64,000 bases of DNA from Emiliania huxleyi CCMP1516 (GCF_000372725.1 NW_005200507.1:516750-580749); one strand, 5' to 3'; counted from the stretch's first letter, positions 50,766-61,221 are shown. Translations and numbers: made by a program. The notes: a model not told the origin generated them from the sequence alone.

Positions 50766-52032
50766 ACAGGGCGAGGGCTCCAGGCCCCAAATGACGTGTG
50801 AGTGTTAGAGTTGTTTGGTATTGACTTTAAACCACCATAAAGATCAGTCTGCCAGGGCGGGGCACCGCCGCAAATGCCGCCGGACCTGCATCCGGAAGAG
50901 CCAGGATTCCGGCTGCCGCCGATGCTCCATCGCCCGCAACAGGCGTACAATGCTGCAGCACTGCACCGAGAGGCGCAGCAACCTCGACCCGGGTGTTGCT
51001 CGAGTCCGCAACGCCCACGGGGCGAATGCGATTGCCTGGCCCTATCGCCAAGCGGCTCTGCTCCTCCTCTTGTCTGGCAGCAATCGCACGCTGCGGCACA
51101 GGCCGCGTTGGCGCCGAGGAGGCGGCAAGCCTCAACGCGCCTACCCGTGGCATACCGCCGGATCGGGCCAAGACTAAGGCTGCAGGCGTCGGCCCCGGCT
51201 GCTGCGAGGGCCCTCCCGTTGAGGTGTCCATCTTATGTGCAGTGGGGCTAACACTGTAGCGCGTCGGCAGGATCCCCAAAACCGTCGTAACCCCCCAAAA
51301 TTGAAGTCGACCCCCCAAAGCTGTCCCCCCCCGCAAACTTTAAACCTCCATAAACATCATTTTGCAGGCCCCAAATGACGTGTGAGTGTTAGAGTTGTTT
51401 GGTATTGCTCACACTCTCTCTCTCTGAACCCCCGCCCGCGCGAGAACCAAATTCTTTTTGTCGACCATATGGACGTATACATACAGAGGCACAGTGCGCA
51501 CCCCGCCCCGCTCACAGGGCTTCATCGATAGAGCTCGGATTTCGGAAATTCTTTTTGTCGTTTAAATTCTTTTTGTCGTGCGAGGGAGTTAACAACTAAA
51601 ATTCTTTTTGTCGCACGACACTGCCCAGTGTAAAAAAGAAAGAAAGAAAACAGACAACCCAAGGGAGGGATGGGAAAGAAAGAAAGAAAGAAAACAGACA
51701 CGCCAAACGAGGGATGGGACGAGGACAGGGTCCCCACCTGCACGAGCAGGATTTTGGAAGGACGATCAGGGGGACAGGTGGGGCTCTCCTGCTCCTGACA
51801 CGGGACACGACAGGCTCGCAGCGCGGTGCACGGTGGGGGGATGGGAGGGCAGTGTCATGCGCACTTGGAGCACTTGGAGTGCAGTCATCAACCGCACATC
51901 CAGGGCCGGGGAGCTCAGAAGCGCACCCAGCGGGCCGGATGATTGGCATCGGGTTGCGGGCAAGAGAGCCCTAGCCCCGGGGGTGCGCGTTCGCAGGGCA
52001 AGGGGAAGTTAAAATTCTTTTTGTCGGCCAAA
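50766..52032. other. Repeat nest upstream of VPS11
   Basis: Family B copies at 50791-50824 and 51371-51422; (AAAG)n tracts at 51630-51710; the 115-base unit at 51690-51795; AAATTCTTTTTGTCG boxes at 51450-51466, 51548-51562, 51566-51580, 51599-51613 and 52014-52026; and CACTTGGAGCACTTGGAGTG at 51861-51880. No gene is supported in this interval. Confidence 0.6.
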
Positions 52033-55000
52033 ATGGCCGACCGCGCTTCCTCCGTTTCCACCGCGACCAGCCCCACGCTGCGCTGGTCCAAGCTCCCCTT
52101 CTTCGAGGAGCGGCCGCTCGGCTCGCCGTCGCTCCTGCGTGCCGGCCTCGTCGCGGTGTGCGCCACGCCCGACGGCGGCGTCGCGCTCGCCGACGACTCT
52201 GGCGTCGTCCACCTGCTCGACCGGGCGCTCTCCGAGTGGTGCTCCTTTGGTGCGCACACCCGCGGCGTGAGCCACCTGCTTGCGCCGGCAGAGGACGTGC
52301 CGCCTCCGCCGCCTCCGCCCTCGGTCGCCGCTAACGCCGCGGCGGACGCGCCGCCACCGGACGTGCTCCTTCTAACCTTTGGGCGGGAGTCGGACAGCAG
52401 CGGCAGCTCCTCGGGCGCGTGGGCGTACATGCGCGTCTGGGCGCCGCAGGCCGGCACCAGCACCGCCGAGTGCCTCGGTCACACGCGCATCTTCGGCGGC
52501 AGCGGCGCTGAGCCGGCGGTCACGGCAGTCGCCGCCGCAGAGGGCGGCCGGCTGGTGGCGGTCGGCGCGTCCGACGGCAGCGTCTCCTTGCTTCGGTGCG
52601 CCGACCCGCGGACAGAGCGCGGGCTCCGGTTCCGGGCGCTGCAGTGCATGCCCCCGCCGCAGCTCGCCGGCGCGCGCGATCTGCTGCCCGAGCTGCTGCC
52701 CGGCACCATCGCCGAGCCGCTGCGGCCGGCGGCGCAGAGCGCAGTCAGTCTGACCGGACTCCACTTTGGGTCTCCTCCGGCCGACTCGGACGACTTCTTC
52801 GCGCGGCAGCTCTTCGCCGTCACGCCACTCGCCGTGGTGGGCATCCGGCTCGGCGGCGGCGGCGGCGAGTCGTGCGACGTCCTCTCCGACGCGGGCGGCG
52901 CCCCGGCCGGCTGCAGCTGCGTCTCGCTCGACGGCACGGGGCAGCGCCGCTCACAGACTCTCGATGATCGACCGCCTCTCCTCTCTCTCTCACCCACCCC
53001 CCTCCCTCCCAAGGCGTCGGGCCGAGCTCGCCGTCGGCAGGCCGGAGGCGGTCTTCTTCTACTCAGCCGAAGACGCCTCCCGCGCATTTGCCTTTGAAGG
53101 CACCCCGCTCCCCTCCAGCCGCCGCGGCCCTAGCCGGCAGCCCTGGCTCCCGCGCGCGCGCGCCGCCGCCGCCGCATTCCCCCGCAGCTGTCCCACCGCC
53201 GCCGCAACGCCATCTCCCGCTCCCACCGGGTTGTGCCAGAGATCGTGCTAGAGATCGCCTCACCGCGCCAGCCCCGCCCGCCCAGGCCCGAAGATCGCCC
53301 TCGGCTGGCAGCAAACCTCCCTCGTCGTGTGCACGCGCGCGGCGGTGGCGGTGGCCGGCCGCGGCGGCGGCGCGGCCGACGGCTCGGCGGTGCACGTCTA
53401 CGACTTGCGCCACCGATGCATCGCGCACACCGCCTCGCTGCCGTGCGACGTGCGCGCGTGTGTTTGCGGTTCGCTCTAGAGCGGCGCTGCCTGCTCCCCC
53501 GCGGCCGGCACGTCGCTCCTCACCCGCCTCGCCTCACGTGAGCAGGGCCGCACCGCATCTTGCTGCTCCTCTCGGACGGCTCCGCCCTCGGCCTCGAGGA
53601 GGGCGCACCGCACACGACAAGCGACCGCACACGACCCAACTCGACCGCACTCGTCCCAACGACCCAACTCGACACACGACCTGCATCACAAACAGCGCCT
53701 CCGCGCCGCAAGCAGCGCCGCGCCGCCCGCCCGCCGCTCCAACCGATCCTGCTGACCCCCAGCCCCGCCCCTCCTTCCCCAGGAGCGGCCTCTCGCCGCG
53801 AAGCTCGACGCGCTCTTCCGCTCCAACCTCTACGGCGTCGCCCTCTCCCTCGCGGAGGCACAGGCGCTGCAGCCGTCCGCACTCGGCGAGGTCCGGCTGC
53901 GATACGCGCAGCACCTCCACTCCCGGGGCGAGCTCCCCGCCGCAGCAGAGCAGTACGCCGCCACTGTCGGAGTCGTCGAGCCCTCGCGCGTCGTCCGGCT
54001 CCTCCTCGCGCCGCAAGACGCGCCGCTCCTCCTCTCGCACCTGCAGGCGCTGCTGGCGCACACTTGCTCCAGGCGCACCCTGTTCACACTTGCCCCGGGC
54101 CAGCTCTCTCCTCCTCGCGCACTCTGTTCACACTTGCCCCGGGCCAGCTCTCTCCTCCTCGCGCACTCTGTTCACACTTGCCCCGGGCCAGCTCTCTCCT
54201 CGCGCACTCTGTTCACACTTGCCCCGGGCCAGCTCTCTCTTCCTCGCGCACTCTGTTCACACTTGCCCCGGGCCAGCTCTCTCCTCCTCGCGCACTCTGT
54301 TCACCGGCCGCACTCTCTACCCACGCGCTCTCCTCACCCGCTCCCCTCCACACCCGCCCCCAGGCAGCCGCACGCCGGTGGCGCCGCCGCCGCCGATGGC
54401 GCCAAGGAGCACGCGGCGCTGCTGCTGGCGACGGCGCTCCAGCTGCGCGACGCGGCGGCGGTCGACGCGTTCGTGGACGCGGCGTGCGGCCAAGGGGTGC
54501 GCGTCGCCCCAGACGTGAACGTGGACGCCGCCATCGACGCTTGCCGCTGCGCGGGCTTCCCGCGCGCCGCGCTGCGGCTCGCACGCCACTTTGGCCCCGT
54601 CGAGGAGGCGATCTCCGTCTTGCTGGACGACCTCGCGGACGCGCCCGCCGCCCTCTCCCTCCTCGCCGAGCTGCCGCCGCCGCGCGCCGGGCGAGCGCTG
54701 GCGGTGCACGGCCGCTCACTGCTGCGCGAGTGGCCGCGCCCCACTCTCGATTTGTTGCTCACCCGCCTCGTCGCGCCCTCGGCGCGCAACAAGCTTCCGC
54801 CCCCCCTAGCCGAGCCCGGGGGCGGCTTCCCGGTCCTCGGCTTCATGGGGGGCGACGAGGGGCAGCTCGGCCTCGAGGAGGTGGTCGGGCTCTTTGACAC
54901 GCGCCCCGGCTGGCTCACTCTCCTCCTCGAGCGCATCCACGCCGCCGAGACGCCGCAGGACGCGCGCACCCCCGGCCGCGGCTGGGAGACGCTGCTGCGC

Positions 55001-56053
55001 CTCTACCTCGAGCCAGACGACGCAGCCTCGCCCCACGGAGGGTCCAGCTCGGAGCCGCCGTCGCCGAGGACGCCTCCCGCGCGGACGCCGCCCTCGAGCC
55101 CGGCGCGAGGCGGCGACGCGCCGCCCCTCGCTCGGGCGGAGCGCCACGCGCGCGCCATCGCGCTGCTGCAGCGCGCGCCGCTCGGCAGCGAGGAGCTGCG
55201 CCGCGCGCGCCTCGTTTGCGCGGCACGCGCAGCCGCAGCGCGCGGTGGCTCTGCCGCCCCGCCCCGGTCACGCTTGCCCCGACCCTCTCTGCAGGCGCAC
55301 GGCTTCGACGCGGGGCTCGGGCTGCTCTACGCTGCGCAGGAGCAGCCGTCTGCCCTCCTCCGCCACCAGGCCGAGACGCGGCAGTACGACGCGCTCATCG
55401 CAACTTGCACCGCGCGCGGGGCAACGCAGCCACACCTGTGGTTGGATGCGCTGCGCCACGTGGCTTCGCTCGACGACGGCGAGGGCGGAGTCCCTCCTGC
55501 AGCGAGGCAGCGCATCATCGCCGAGGTGGTGGCTGCCGCAGAGCGCGAAGGGCTGCTGCCGCCTCTCGCACTGGTGGAGGCGCTCTCTGCGCACGAAGGC
55601 ACGCCGCTCTCGCTGGTCGTGCCGCTCCTCCGCGCCAGCCTCGCCCGCGACGAGGCGCTCGTCTCCGAGGCGCACGCGGAGGCGGCCCGCTTCGCGACGG
55701 ACGCGGCCAGATTCGAGGCGGAGGCGACGGCGCTGGCGAACACGCCGCGCGTCTTCCAGCGCTCGATCTGCTCAAAGTGCTCGGCACCGGTCGAGCCGCC
55801 GTCGGTGCACTTCCTCTGTGGCCACTCCTTCCATGCGAACTGCCTCGCAGACGGCACGGCTGCCCAGGACGCGGAGCCAGAGTGCCCAACTTGCGCGCCG
55901 CAGCGACGGCGAGTGCGCGAGCACGCCGCGATGGTGGCCTCGCGTGCCGTCGCGCACGACGACTTTTACCGGCAGCTCGATGAGGCGGCCGACGGCTTTG
56001 GCGTCGTGGCCGATTTTTTTTCAAAGGGCGTGCTTTCGCCTCTAGGGCGGTGA
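52033..56053 (+). CDS. VPS11: VPS11, core subunit of HOPS/CORVET tethering complexes
   Basis: Six exons (52033-52940, 53014-53099, 53286-53468, 53546-53598, 53783-54048, 54364-56053) give up to 1061 residues in phase. VPS11 tethers late endosomes and vacuoles. The N-terminal beta-propeller includes SDGSVSLLRC, ELAVGRPEAVFFYS, FAFEGPKIALGW and VHVYDLRHRCIAHTASL. The alpha-solenoid has LAAKLDALFRSNLYGVALSL, EHAALLLATALQLRD and FDTRPGWLTLLLERI. The C-terminal RING-H2 reads CSKCSAPVEPPSVHFLCGHSFHANC...CPTC, nearly as in animals. It is longer than animal VPS11 (~940) because of Pro/Ser-rich inserts, and possibly an unspliced in-frame intron near 55220-55293. Introns are three GC-AG, one GT-AG and one apparent GA-AG (53599-53782). 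The start ATG gives MADRASSVST. Confidence 0.9.
54070..54305 (+). repeat. ~43-bp minisatellite inside a VPS11 intron
   Basis: Five to six tandem copies of a unit containing CTGTTCACACTTGCCCCGGG and CCAGCTCTCTCCTCCTCGCG fill intron 5 (54049-54363). Confidence 0.9.
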
Positions 56054-56110
56054 CCCGGCGGGGGCCGCCGTGCGCCGACGAGTCGAGCGAGAGCTGTGTG
56101 TCGGTGGATG

Positions 56111-56116
56111 AATAAA
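56111..56116 (+). terminator. AATAAA polyadenylation signal after VPS11
   Basis: A canonical AATAAA lies 58 bases past the VPS11 stop codon, the clearest polyadenylation signal in the window. Confidence 0.5.
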
Positions 56117-56324
56117 GAGTGTTTCCAGTGTGACCAGTCGCGGTGTGTGGCGTGTGTGAGCGCTGGGATTTCGTTGCACACCGAGAGATAGGCACAGTGT
56201 GGGGGTAGAGGCAAAAAAACACGTGCAGTGCGCCCCCGGGGGGACCGGGGTGCGGGGAGCGGGGGTCTGCGTCTCCCCCCGCGTCGCCGCTCAGCAGCCA
56301 GTGCAGATAGATATCTCCTCGCGG

Positions 56325-56923
56325 TCAGATCGAGAGGCCAAAGACGGTGGTCATGCAGTACATTGTCTTACTGTCCCACTTGAGCGTTGCGCTCCCTGCG
56401 ACGGCAGATGCGACGCCGCAAGCTTAGCTTGGAGGGGCGGCTTCGCTGCATGCCGCCACGTGCTGTGTATCTCACCGTCGGAAGAGTTATCCCAGAACGT
56501 TGACGTCGCCATGTGCAGCCCAGCGCCATTCTTCTGCATTATCGCACACGTCACAATGTACTTGAATGGCTGGTTCAGCTCCTTGAGCCGCTTCATGGTC
56601 AGCTCAATCACCTGAATGGCCACGGGAACCCCCATGAGTGGGCAGGAGCCCATAGCCAGCAGACTCTGAAGCCTCGCGCACATCGTTGGTCCATTGAGGT
56701 ACCTTCACGTGGTTGTACGAGGCGTTGGACAGCACTGACTCCACAGACTGGCGGCGAGACGACATTCAGAGCAATGAGTCGCCGATTGCTTGCGCGGCTG
56801 TGGGATCATGGCCATGTATGTGTATCCCGTTCCCAGAGAGAGAGTGTGTGGGTGTGGGCACACCTCCTTAATGATCGCCGCTGCTGCTTCCTGCGGGAAG
56901 GAGGACTCGTCCTCGTCCAGCAT
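56325..56923 (-). CDS. Tctex-type dynein light chain (DYNLT1-like)
   Basis: Four exons (56923-56864, 56747-56682, 56611-56476, 56395-56325), all GT-AG introns, give 110 residues, the normal length. The protein joins a dynein intermediate chain and cargo adaptors, in cytoplasmic or flagellar dynein. The join gives IIKESVESVLSNASYNHVKV and PQWTNDVIELTMKRLKEL. The core is NQPFKYIVTCAIMQKNGAGL, HMATSTFWDNSSDGSATLKW and the end is DSKTMYCMTTVFGLSI, all diagnostic of DYNLT1/Tctex1. Each splice was fixed by frame and homology. The N-terminal ATG at 56923 gives MLDEDESSFPQEAAAAIIKE; a further upstream exon cannot be excluded. It converges on VPS11, with stop codons about 270 bases apart. Confidence 0.92.
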
Positions 56924-57666
56924 ACGCGGACGAACGGGCGCCCGCCGTTTCGTACGGAAATGTTCACAGCCTTGTTATGAGAAGAAAATACGTCCTATGG
57001 CGCTATGCGCTGGTCTGTGAGAGGTTGAGGTGCGAGCCCTGGAGGCCCTGGGGATGGGGGGAGACTACCCGCGGGCCTAGAAGGTTCACAGCCTTGTTAT
57101 TGAGAGAATCTCTGAGAAGAAAATACGTCCAATGGCGCTGTGCCTCACAGATAGGTTGATAAGAAGCAAGAAGCTCACACCTTGTTATTCACAGTTGGGA
57201 GACAGAGGATGGAGCGACAGGGGAGAGAGAACGACGAGAGTGGGACGACCGCGAGGTGGCATGAAGGTTGCAGCGAGAATCGGCGAGAGACTGCGAAGAG
57301 AGATAGGAAGAGGCGGACGCCCAAGGGTTAGGGTGGGCGACGGCTAGCAGCACACTCCTCTCCTTAAAATCCCTGTGTGGTGGCGGCGTGCCGTCCTCCC
57401 ACCCCTCCCTCCCTTGGGGTTTATGTTTTCTGTCTTTCTTTCTTTCTCACACCGCAGACCGTGAGGATGTGAGAGGCCTAAGGAAGGTCCTACATCTCTT
57501 CACAGATAGATTGTGGTGAGGCCGCCCACTTGTTATTAATACAGTCGTATTCGAGAAGTGAGTCTGATAAGCGAAACTTGAGCTCTGGCGTTGTGTAGCC
57601 TAGCTTTTGGGTAATATAAAAACTTGAGCTGTCGCGCTGAACTTCTCGTGTTGAGTTTGATCGAGC
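56924..57666. other. Intergenic with three repeat families
   Basis: Inverted family D (56990-57080), an inverted copy of the 10905-11030 repeat (57190-57347), and family A (57359-57447, CCTTAAAATCCCTGTGTGGT onward). A short family D fragment with AGAAGAAAATACGTCC recurs at 56980 and 57115. Confidence 0.8.
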
Positions 57667-59727
57667 ATGGAGCCGACCTCGGACCAGGGCAGGCCTACAC
57701 CCGTCAAGAGCGAGGAGTCGCAAGAACGGCTGCGTTTCCTCGTGGTGGAGGCTGCGAGGCTACGCAGCGAGGATGGGCATGATAGCGAGCGCGTTCTGGA
57801 TAAGATGGGTGAGCTCGGGCAGATGCTGTGTGAGCTCGGGCAGGCTTGCGAGGCGCTGCCAGTGTTTCGCAAGTTGGCGGAGAGCATGCAACGCTTGTAC
57901 GGACCCCACCACCTGCAAACGGTGGGCTGCTTGGTCAGTCTGGCTGGGTGCCTCGCGGCGTCGCAGGACCACGCAGAGGCGGTCGTGGTGCTGCGCGATT
58001 GCAGGAGCCGGTGCTTCAAGATGGGTGCCGTGCTCGAGCCTGAAGATAAGAGCGGCGCCCTGACGACCTCCGGCAAAGATCGCGCGGCAACGCAGCTTCT
58101 CGCGCGTGCGATCACCGCTCTTTCGGTGCTGGTGGCGGCGGTGGTGGCCTGGCTTGGCTATTGGCAACTCGCGACTTGCATCGTCACCACGCTCACCATC
58201 TTGGGCACCTTTGCCTACCGCAGCAAAGGAGGAACCGTGACCGAGCCAGAGAAGCCAAACACTCAGACACTCTCGGCCGCATTACTCGCGGTGGTCGAGC
58301 CGCTGGCGCAGCTCAACCACGGCGCTAAAGACTTTGAGGGCGCCGCGGCATACTTTCACGAGACAGCGCTGTCCACGGCGGCCGCCTACGGCGGGACGGG
58401 CCATCCGAGATACGCCGTCGCGCTTTGTAGTGAAGGCCGGTCCTGGATGGAACGAAGCGTGCAGCTGCGCGAGGGGAGCGACCACATCGGCGCCGTCGCA
58501 TGCGTGAGAAGAGCAGAGCAGCGCTTGTGCGAGGCTTCAATCCTGCAGCAACGGGGTCTCCACGATGCGGCAGCAGCCAGCCGCTCAAATGAGGGCGCGG
58601 AGCTGGCGTACGCAAAGACGCAGCTCAACCTTGCAACCTGCTACCACTTGCTCGACCAAACCGCTCAGGCGGCGCCGCTCTTTGCAACCTCCGCCGAAAT
58701 CATGGAGAGGCACCTTGGCCCCGAAGACCCGCGCGCGAGGCAAGCTAGGGAGGCGGCCAGCGCGGCTGCTTCTCGGCTGGGGAAGGAAGTTGCGGAGCCG
58801 ATGCTGGTTGCCGACGATCCAGGCGCGCTCTTCCCGCGCCTCGAGGCGCTGCGGTGCACCGAGCCACTCGCTGGCGGCGCCGGGGCATGGTGGCGCTCCG
58901 CAGCAGCCGTGGCCGAGGTGGCGGCATCGCTGGAGAAGAGGCGCTTTGCAGTGCTCGATGGCTTTGTGGGGGCTGAGGCGGCGGCCACCCTGCGCGCCGC
59001 TTGCCTCGCAGCAACCGGGTCTCTCCTACCGACGTGCGAGCGCACGTTAGTGCCGCGGTCCGACGAGGTGGCATGGGAGCCGTCTGGCTTCGAGCCGCTC
59101 ACCGAGAGAGCGGACGACCTCCTCGTGCTGCTACGGGCGAGGTGTCCTCAGCTGGCCGCCATAACCAGCCGCCAGCGACTCATGTTCGCACGCTATCGCA
59201 CCGGCGCCCACTTCGGCCGCCACGTTGACAACAACTGCGTCCGCGGACACGGGCCCCAGTGCAATCCTCGCGTGCTCACCGCCGTCTACTACATGCAGGA
59301 CGGCCAGTGGGACGCACGCGCCGACGGCGGCTGCCTTCGGTTGTACGCACCGGACTGCGCCGACGGCGCGGGAGCCGATGCGGGCACGGTTGGCGCTGCT
59401 ACCGAGACGGGTCGAGGCGTGGCGCTCTACGACGTCGCGCCCGTCGGTGACCGGCTCGTCCTCTTCTTCTCCGACCAGCGCTGCCCGCACGAGGTGCTGC
59501 CGGTGCTCCGCGCCGGCGCCGAGCGCTTCGCCGCGACGCTCTGGTACATGGGGGGAGGCACGGTGCCAGAGTTCTGGGGCAAGATCGCCACCCACGACAG
59601 CTCCCTCGTTCCGCTGCCGAGCGCCCCACGCGAGAGCGCCGGAGGCTGCTCGCCGCCAGTCGCCGCTGTGTGCAGCAGCTCGAGCTGGTCCGTCGTGAGC
59701 AGCGACCGTGCGAGCGGGGTGGAGTGA
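57667..59727 (+). CDS. TPR-membrane-prolyl hydroxylase fusion (EGLN/PHD-like)
   Basis: A single exon of 686 residues. Residues ~15-135 and ~205-375 are TPR-like helical repeats (EALPVFRKLAESMQRLYGP, NLATCYHLLDQTAQAAPLFA, IMERHLGPEDPRARQAR), as in kinesin-light-chain-type TPRs. Between them is a hydrophobic hairpin (ITALSVLVAAVVAWLGYWQL and TCIVTTLTILGTFAY, ~147-182). The C-terminal domain is a 2-oxoglutarate/Fe(II) dioxygenase of the HIF-prolyl-hydroxylase type: RRFAVLDGF, RYRTGAHFGRHVDNN (H519, D521), LTAVYYMQDGQWDARADGGC, DRLVLFFSDQRCPHEVLPVL (H608) and RFAATLWYM (R620). All iron and 2-oxoglutarate ligands are present. EGLN enzymes sense oxygen by hydroxylating prolines; the algal substrate is unknown. 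Confidence 0.85.
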   Translation: MEPTSDQGRPTPVKSEESQERLRFLVVEAARLRSEDGHDSERVLDKMGELGQMLCELGQACEALPVFRKLAESMQRLYGPHHLQTVGCLVSLAGCLAASQDHAEAVVVLRDCRSRCFKMGAVLEPEDKSGALTTSGKDRAATQLLARAITALSVLVAAVVAWLGYWQLATCIVTTLTILGTFAYRSKGGTVTEPEKPNTQTLSAALLAVVEPLAQLNHGAKDFEGAAAYFHETALSTAAAYGGTGHPRYAVALCSEGRSWMERSVQLREGSDHIGAVACVRRAEQRLCEASILQQRGLHDAAAASRSNEGAELAYAKTQLNLATCYHLLDQTAQAAPLFATSAEIMERHLGPEDPRARQAREAASAAASRLGKEVAEPMLVADDPGALFPRLEALRCTEPLAGGAGAWWRSAAAVAEVAASLEKRRFAVLDGFVGAEAAATLRAACLAATGSLLPTCERTLVPRSDEVAWEPSGFEPLTERADDLLVLLRARCPQLAAITSRQRLMFARYRTGAHFGRHVDNNCVRGHGPQCNPRVLTAVYYMQDGQWDARADGGCLRLYAPDCADGAGADAGTVGAATETGRGVALYDVAPVGDRLVLFFSDQRCPHEVLPVLRAGAERFAATLWYMGGGTVPEFWGKIATHDSSLVPLPSAPRESAGGCSPPVAAVCSSSSWSVVSSDRASGVE

Positions 59728-59989
59728 GGGGAGAAGAGTAAAAGAAAAGCGCGTGCGGCCTGAGCGCCGGAGCAACGTAGCCGCTGCGCTGTGGCGTTGT
59801 CGGTCCTGGCCTCCTGGCCATTCAGAAAGAAAGAAAGAAATTTTCGCAGACGTGTGCGCAGCTCGAATACGAATTCTTTTGTTGCTCCCAGATACCCGAA
59901 TGCTGGCGAGTAGAGGCCCCGCCCACCCAGGGCCCTGTCCGAGGACCCGTTGGGTAGCTCTTTCGGGGTCTCGCCGGCAGGCCTCTCAG
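59728..59989. other. Intergenic
   Basis: An (AAAG)n tract is at 59826-59840 and AATTCTTTTGTTG at 59871-59883. No gene is recognised. Confidence 0.5.
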
Positions 59990-60310
59990 TTCACGGGGTG
60001 AACCGTGAACCCGGTTCATGAACCAGTTCGCGGTTCACGGCTCGTTCACGGTTCGCGGTTCACGGACTCGGGGCGGGGTCTGGTCGGTTCACGGTTCAGG
60101 GTTCACGGACTCGGGGCGGGGGCTAGTCGGTTCACGGTTCGCGGTTCGCCCTTTTGTCCTGCCTCGGTTCGGGTTCACGGTTCAGAGTTCACGGTCGGTT
60201 CGAGGGTGAACCACTGAACTAGTTCATGAACCAAGCTTATTTTCACACCTCTTACACACCGACACAGTTCGCGAACCACAGTTCGCGAACCATCCGTGAA
60301 CCGAGACCCA
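59990..60310. repeat. GGTTCACGG / GTGAACC repeat field, left
   Basis: More than 20 copies of GGTTCACGG, GGTTCGCGG and GAACCxGTTC in both orientations, including two ~50-base direct units (GGTTCACGGACTCGGGGCGG). They form many short palindromes. Confidence 0.85.
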
Positions 60311-60319
60311 GAAATTCGA

Positions 60320-60904
60320 ACCAGCGCGGCGAAAGCCGGAACAAAGTGGCGGGAGTTCCTCGAGGGGAGTTTGACCCTGCTGAGGTGCGCGACGCCGCGC
60401 TGCGCGACGAGTTCAAGAGGGTCTTCGAGTGCTGGAAACGGTTCCGCGCCGAGCTCTATCACGACGGCGCGTGGCGCAAGTACTTCACCGAGCCCGGCGC
60501 GCCGGATGAGGTTGCGCTCTTTCGATCCCGATAACTTACGGATTTTACTTTCGGACTCATATCGCCCTTGTTCACAGGAGAACGACAAGTACGACTTCGA
60601 TCCTCAAGACGACCTCATCGACCAGCTTCACCTGGACATTGGACGGCTTTACCGCGACCTTGAGAAGCAGTTTTCACGGTTTGGCTTCCTCCCGGCAATG
60701 GCGAGCTGCTCGACCGGCCAGATCGGCGCCCTCATGGCCGAGTCTTTCTGCGAGCGCATCCTCAGCTGCGCCAAGCAGGTGGTGCACCGTCACCGCCTCA
60801 GTTACAAGGCGGAGGAGTACTCGATGGTGGTGATTCTCCGCATGAACCGCGCCTTCATGGAGTACATGCGCAAGCACGAGAAGGACTATGAGCCCGGCAA
60901 GTAG
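60320..60904 (+). CDS. Two-exon fragment, possibly transposase-derived
   Basis: Exon one (about 60320-60510) reads EFDPAEVRDAALRDEFKRVF, ECWKRFRAELYHDGAWRKYF. A GT-AG intron (60511-60577) joins ENDKYDFDPQDDLIDQLHLD, GFLPAMASCSTGQIGALMAE, SFCERILSCAKQVVHRHRLS and MVVILRMNRAFMEYMRKHEK, with TAG at 60902-60904. The SFCERILS...LRMNRxFMEYMR pattern resembles the C-terminal end of hAT-type transposases, but no catalytic residues are visible. The 5' end is not defined because the frame starts inside the GGTTCACGG field. Repeat fields flank both sides. Confidence 0.45.
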   Translation, partial: TSAAKAGTKWREFLEGSLTLLRCATPRCATSSRGSSSAGNGSAPSSITTARGASTSPSPARRMRLRSFDPDNLRILLSDSYRPCSQENDKYDFDPQDDLIDQLHLDIGRLYRDLEKQFSRFGFLPAMASCSTGQIGALMAESFCERILSCAKQVVHRHRLSYKAEEYSMVVILRMNRAFMEYMRKHEKDYEPGK

Positions 60905-60914
60905 GTTGGTGGGG

Positions 60915-61150
60915 TCGGTTCACGAACCAGTTCGCGAACCCAGTTCGCGAACCGGCGGTTCACCGCCGGTTCGCCAGACTCGGTTCGTTCACGGTTCACG
61001 GTTCGCGGCGGGTGTCGCGGGAGGAGTCGGTTCACGGATCACGGTTCACGGACTCAGGGTGGGGGCTAGTCGGTTCACGGTTCGGGGTTCACGGACTCGG
61101 GGCGGGGGCTAGTTGGTTCACGGTTCACGGTTCACGATTCCGGCGTGAAC
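60915..61150. repeat. GGTTCACGG / GTGAACC repeat field, right
   Basis: The same motif family as 59990-60310, again with ACTCGGGGCGGGGGCTAGT units. The two fields enclose the fragment at 60320-60904. Confidence 0.85.
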
Positions 61151-61221
61151 TGAGAGGCCTGCTCGCCGGGGCTTCTGTGCTCCAAGACACCTCGAGAGAG
61201 CATGCGCGGGTGCTCACTCGC

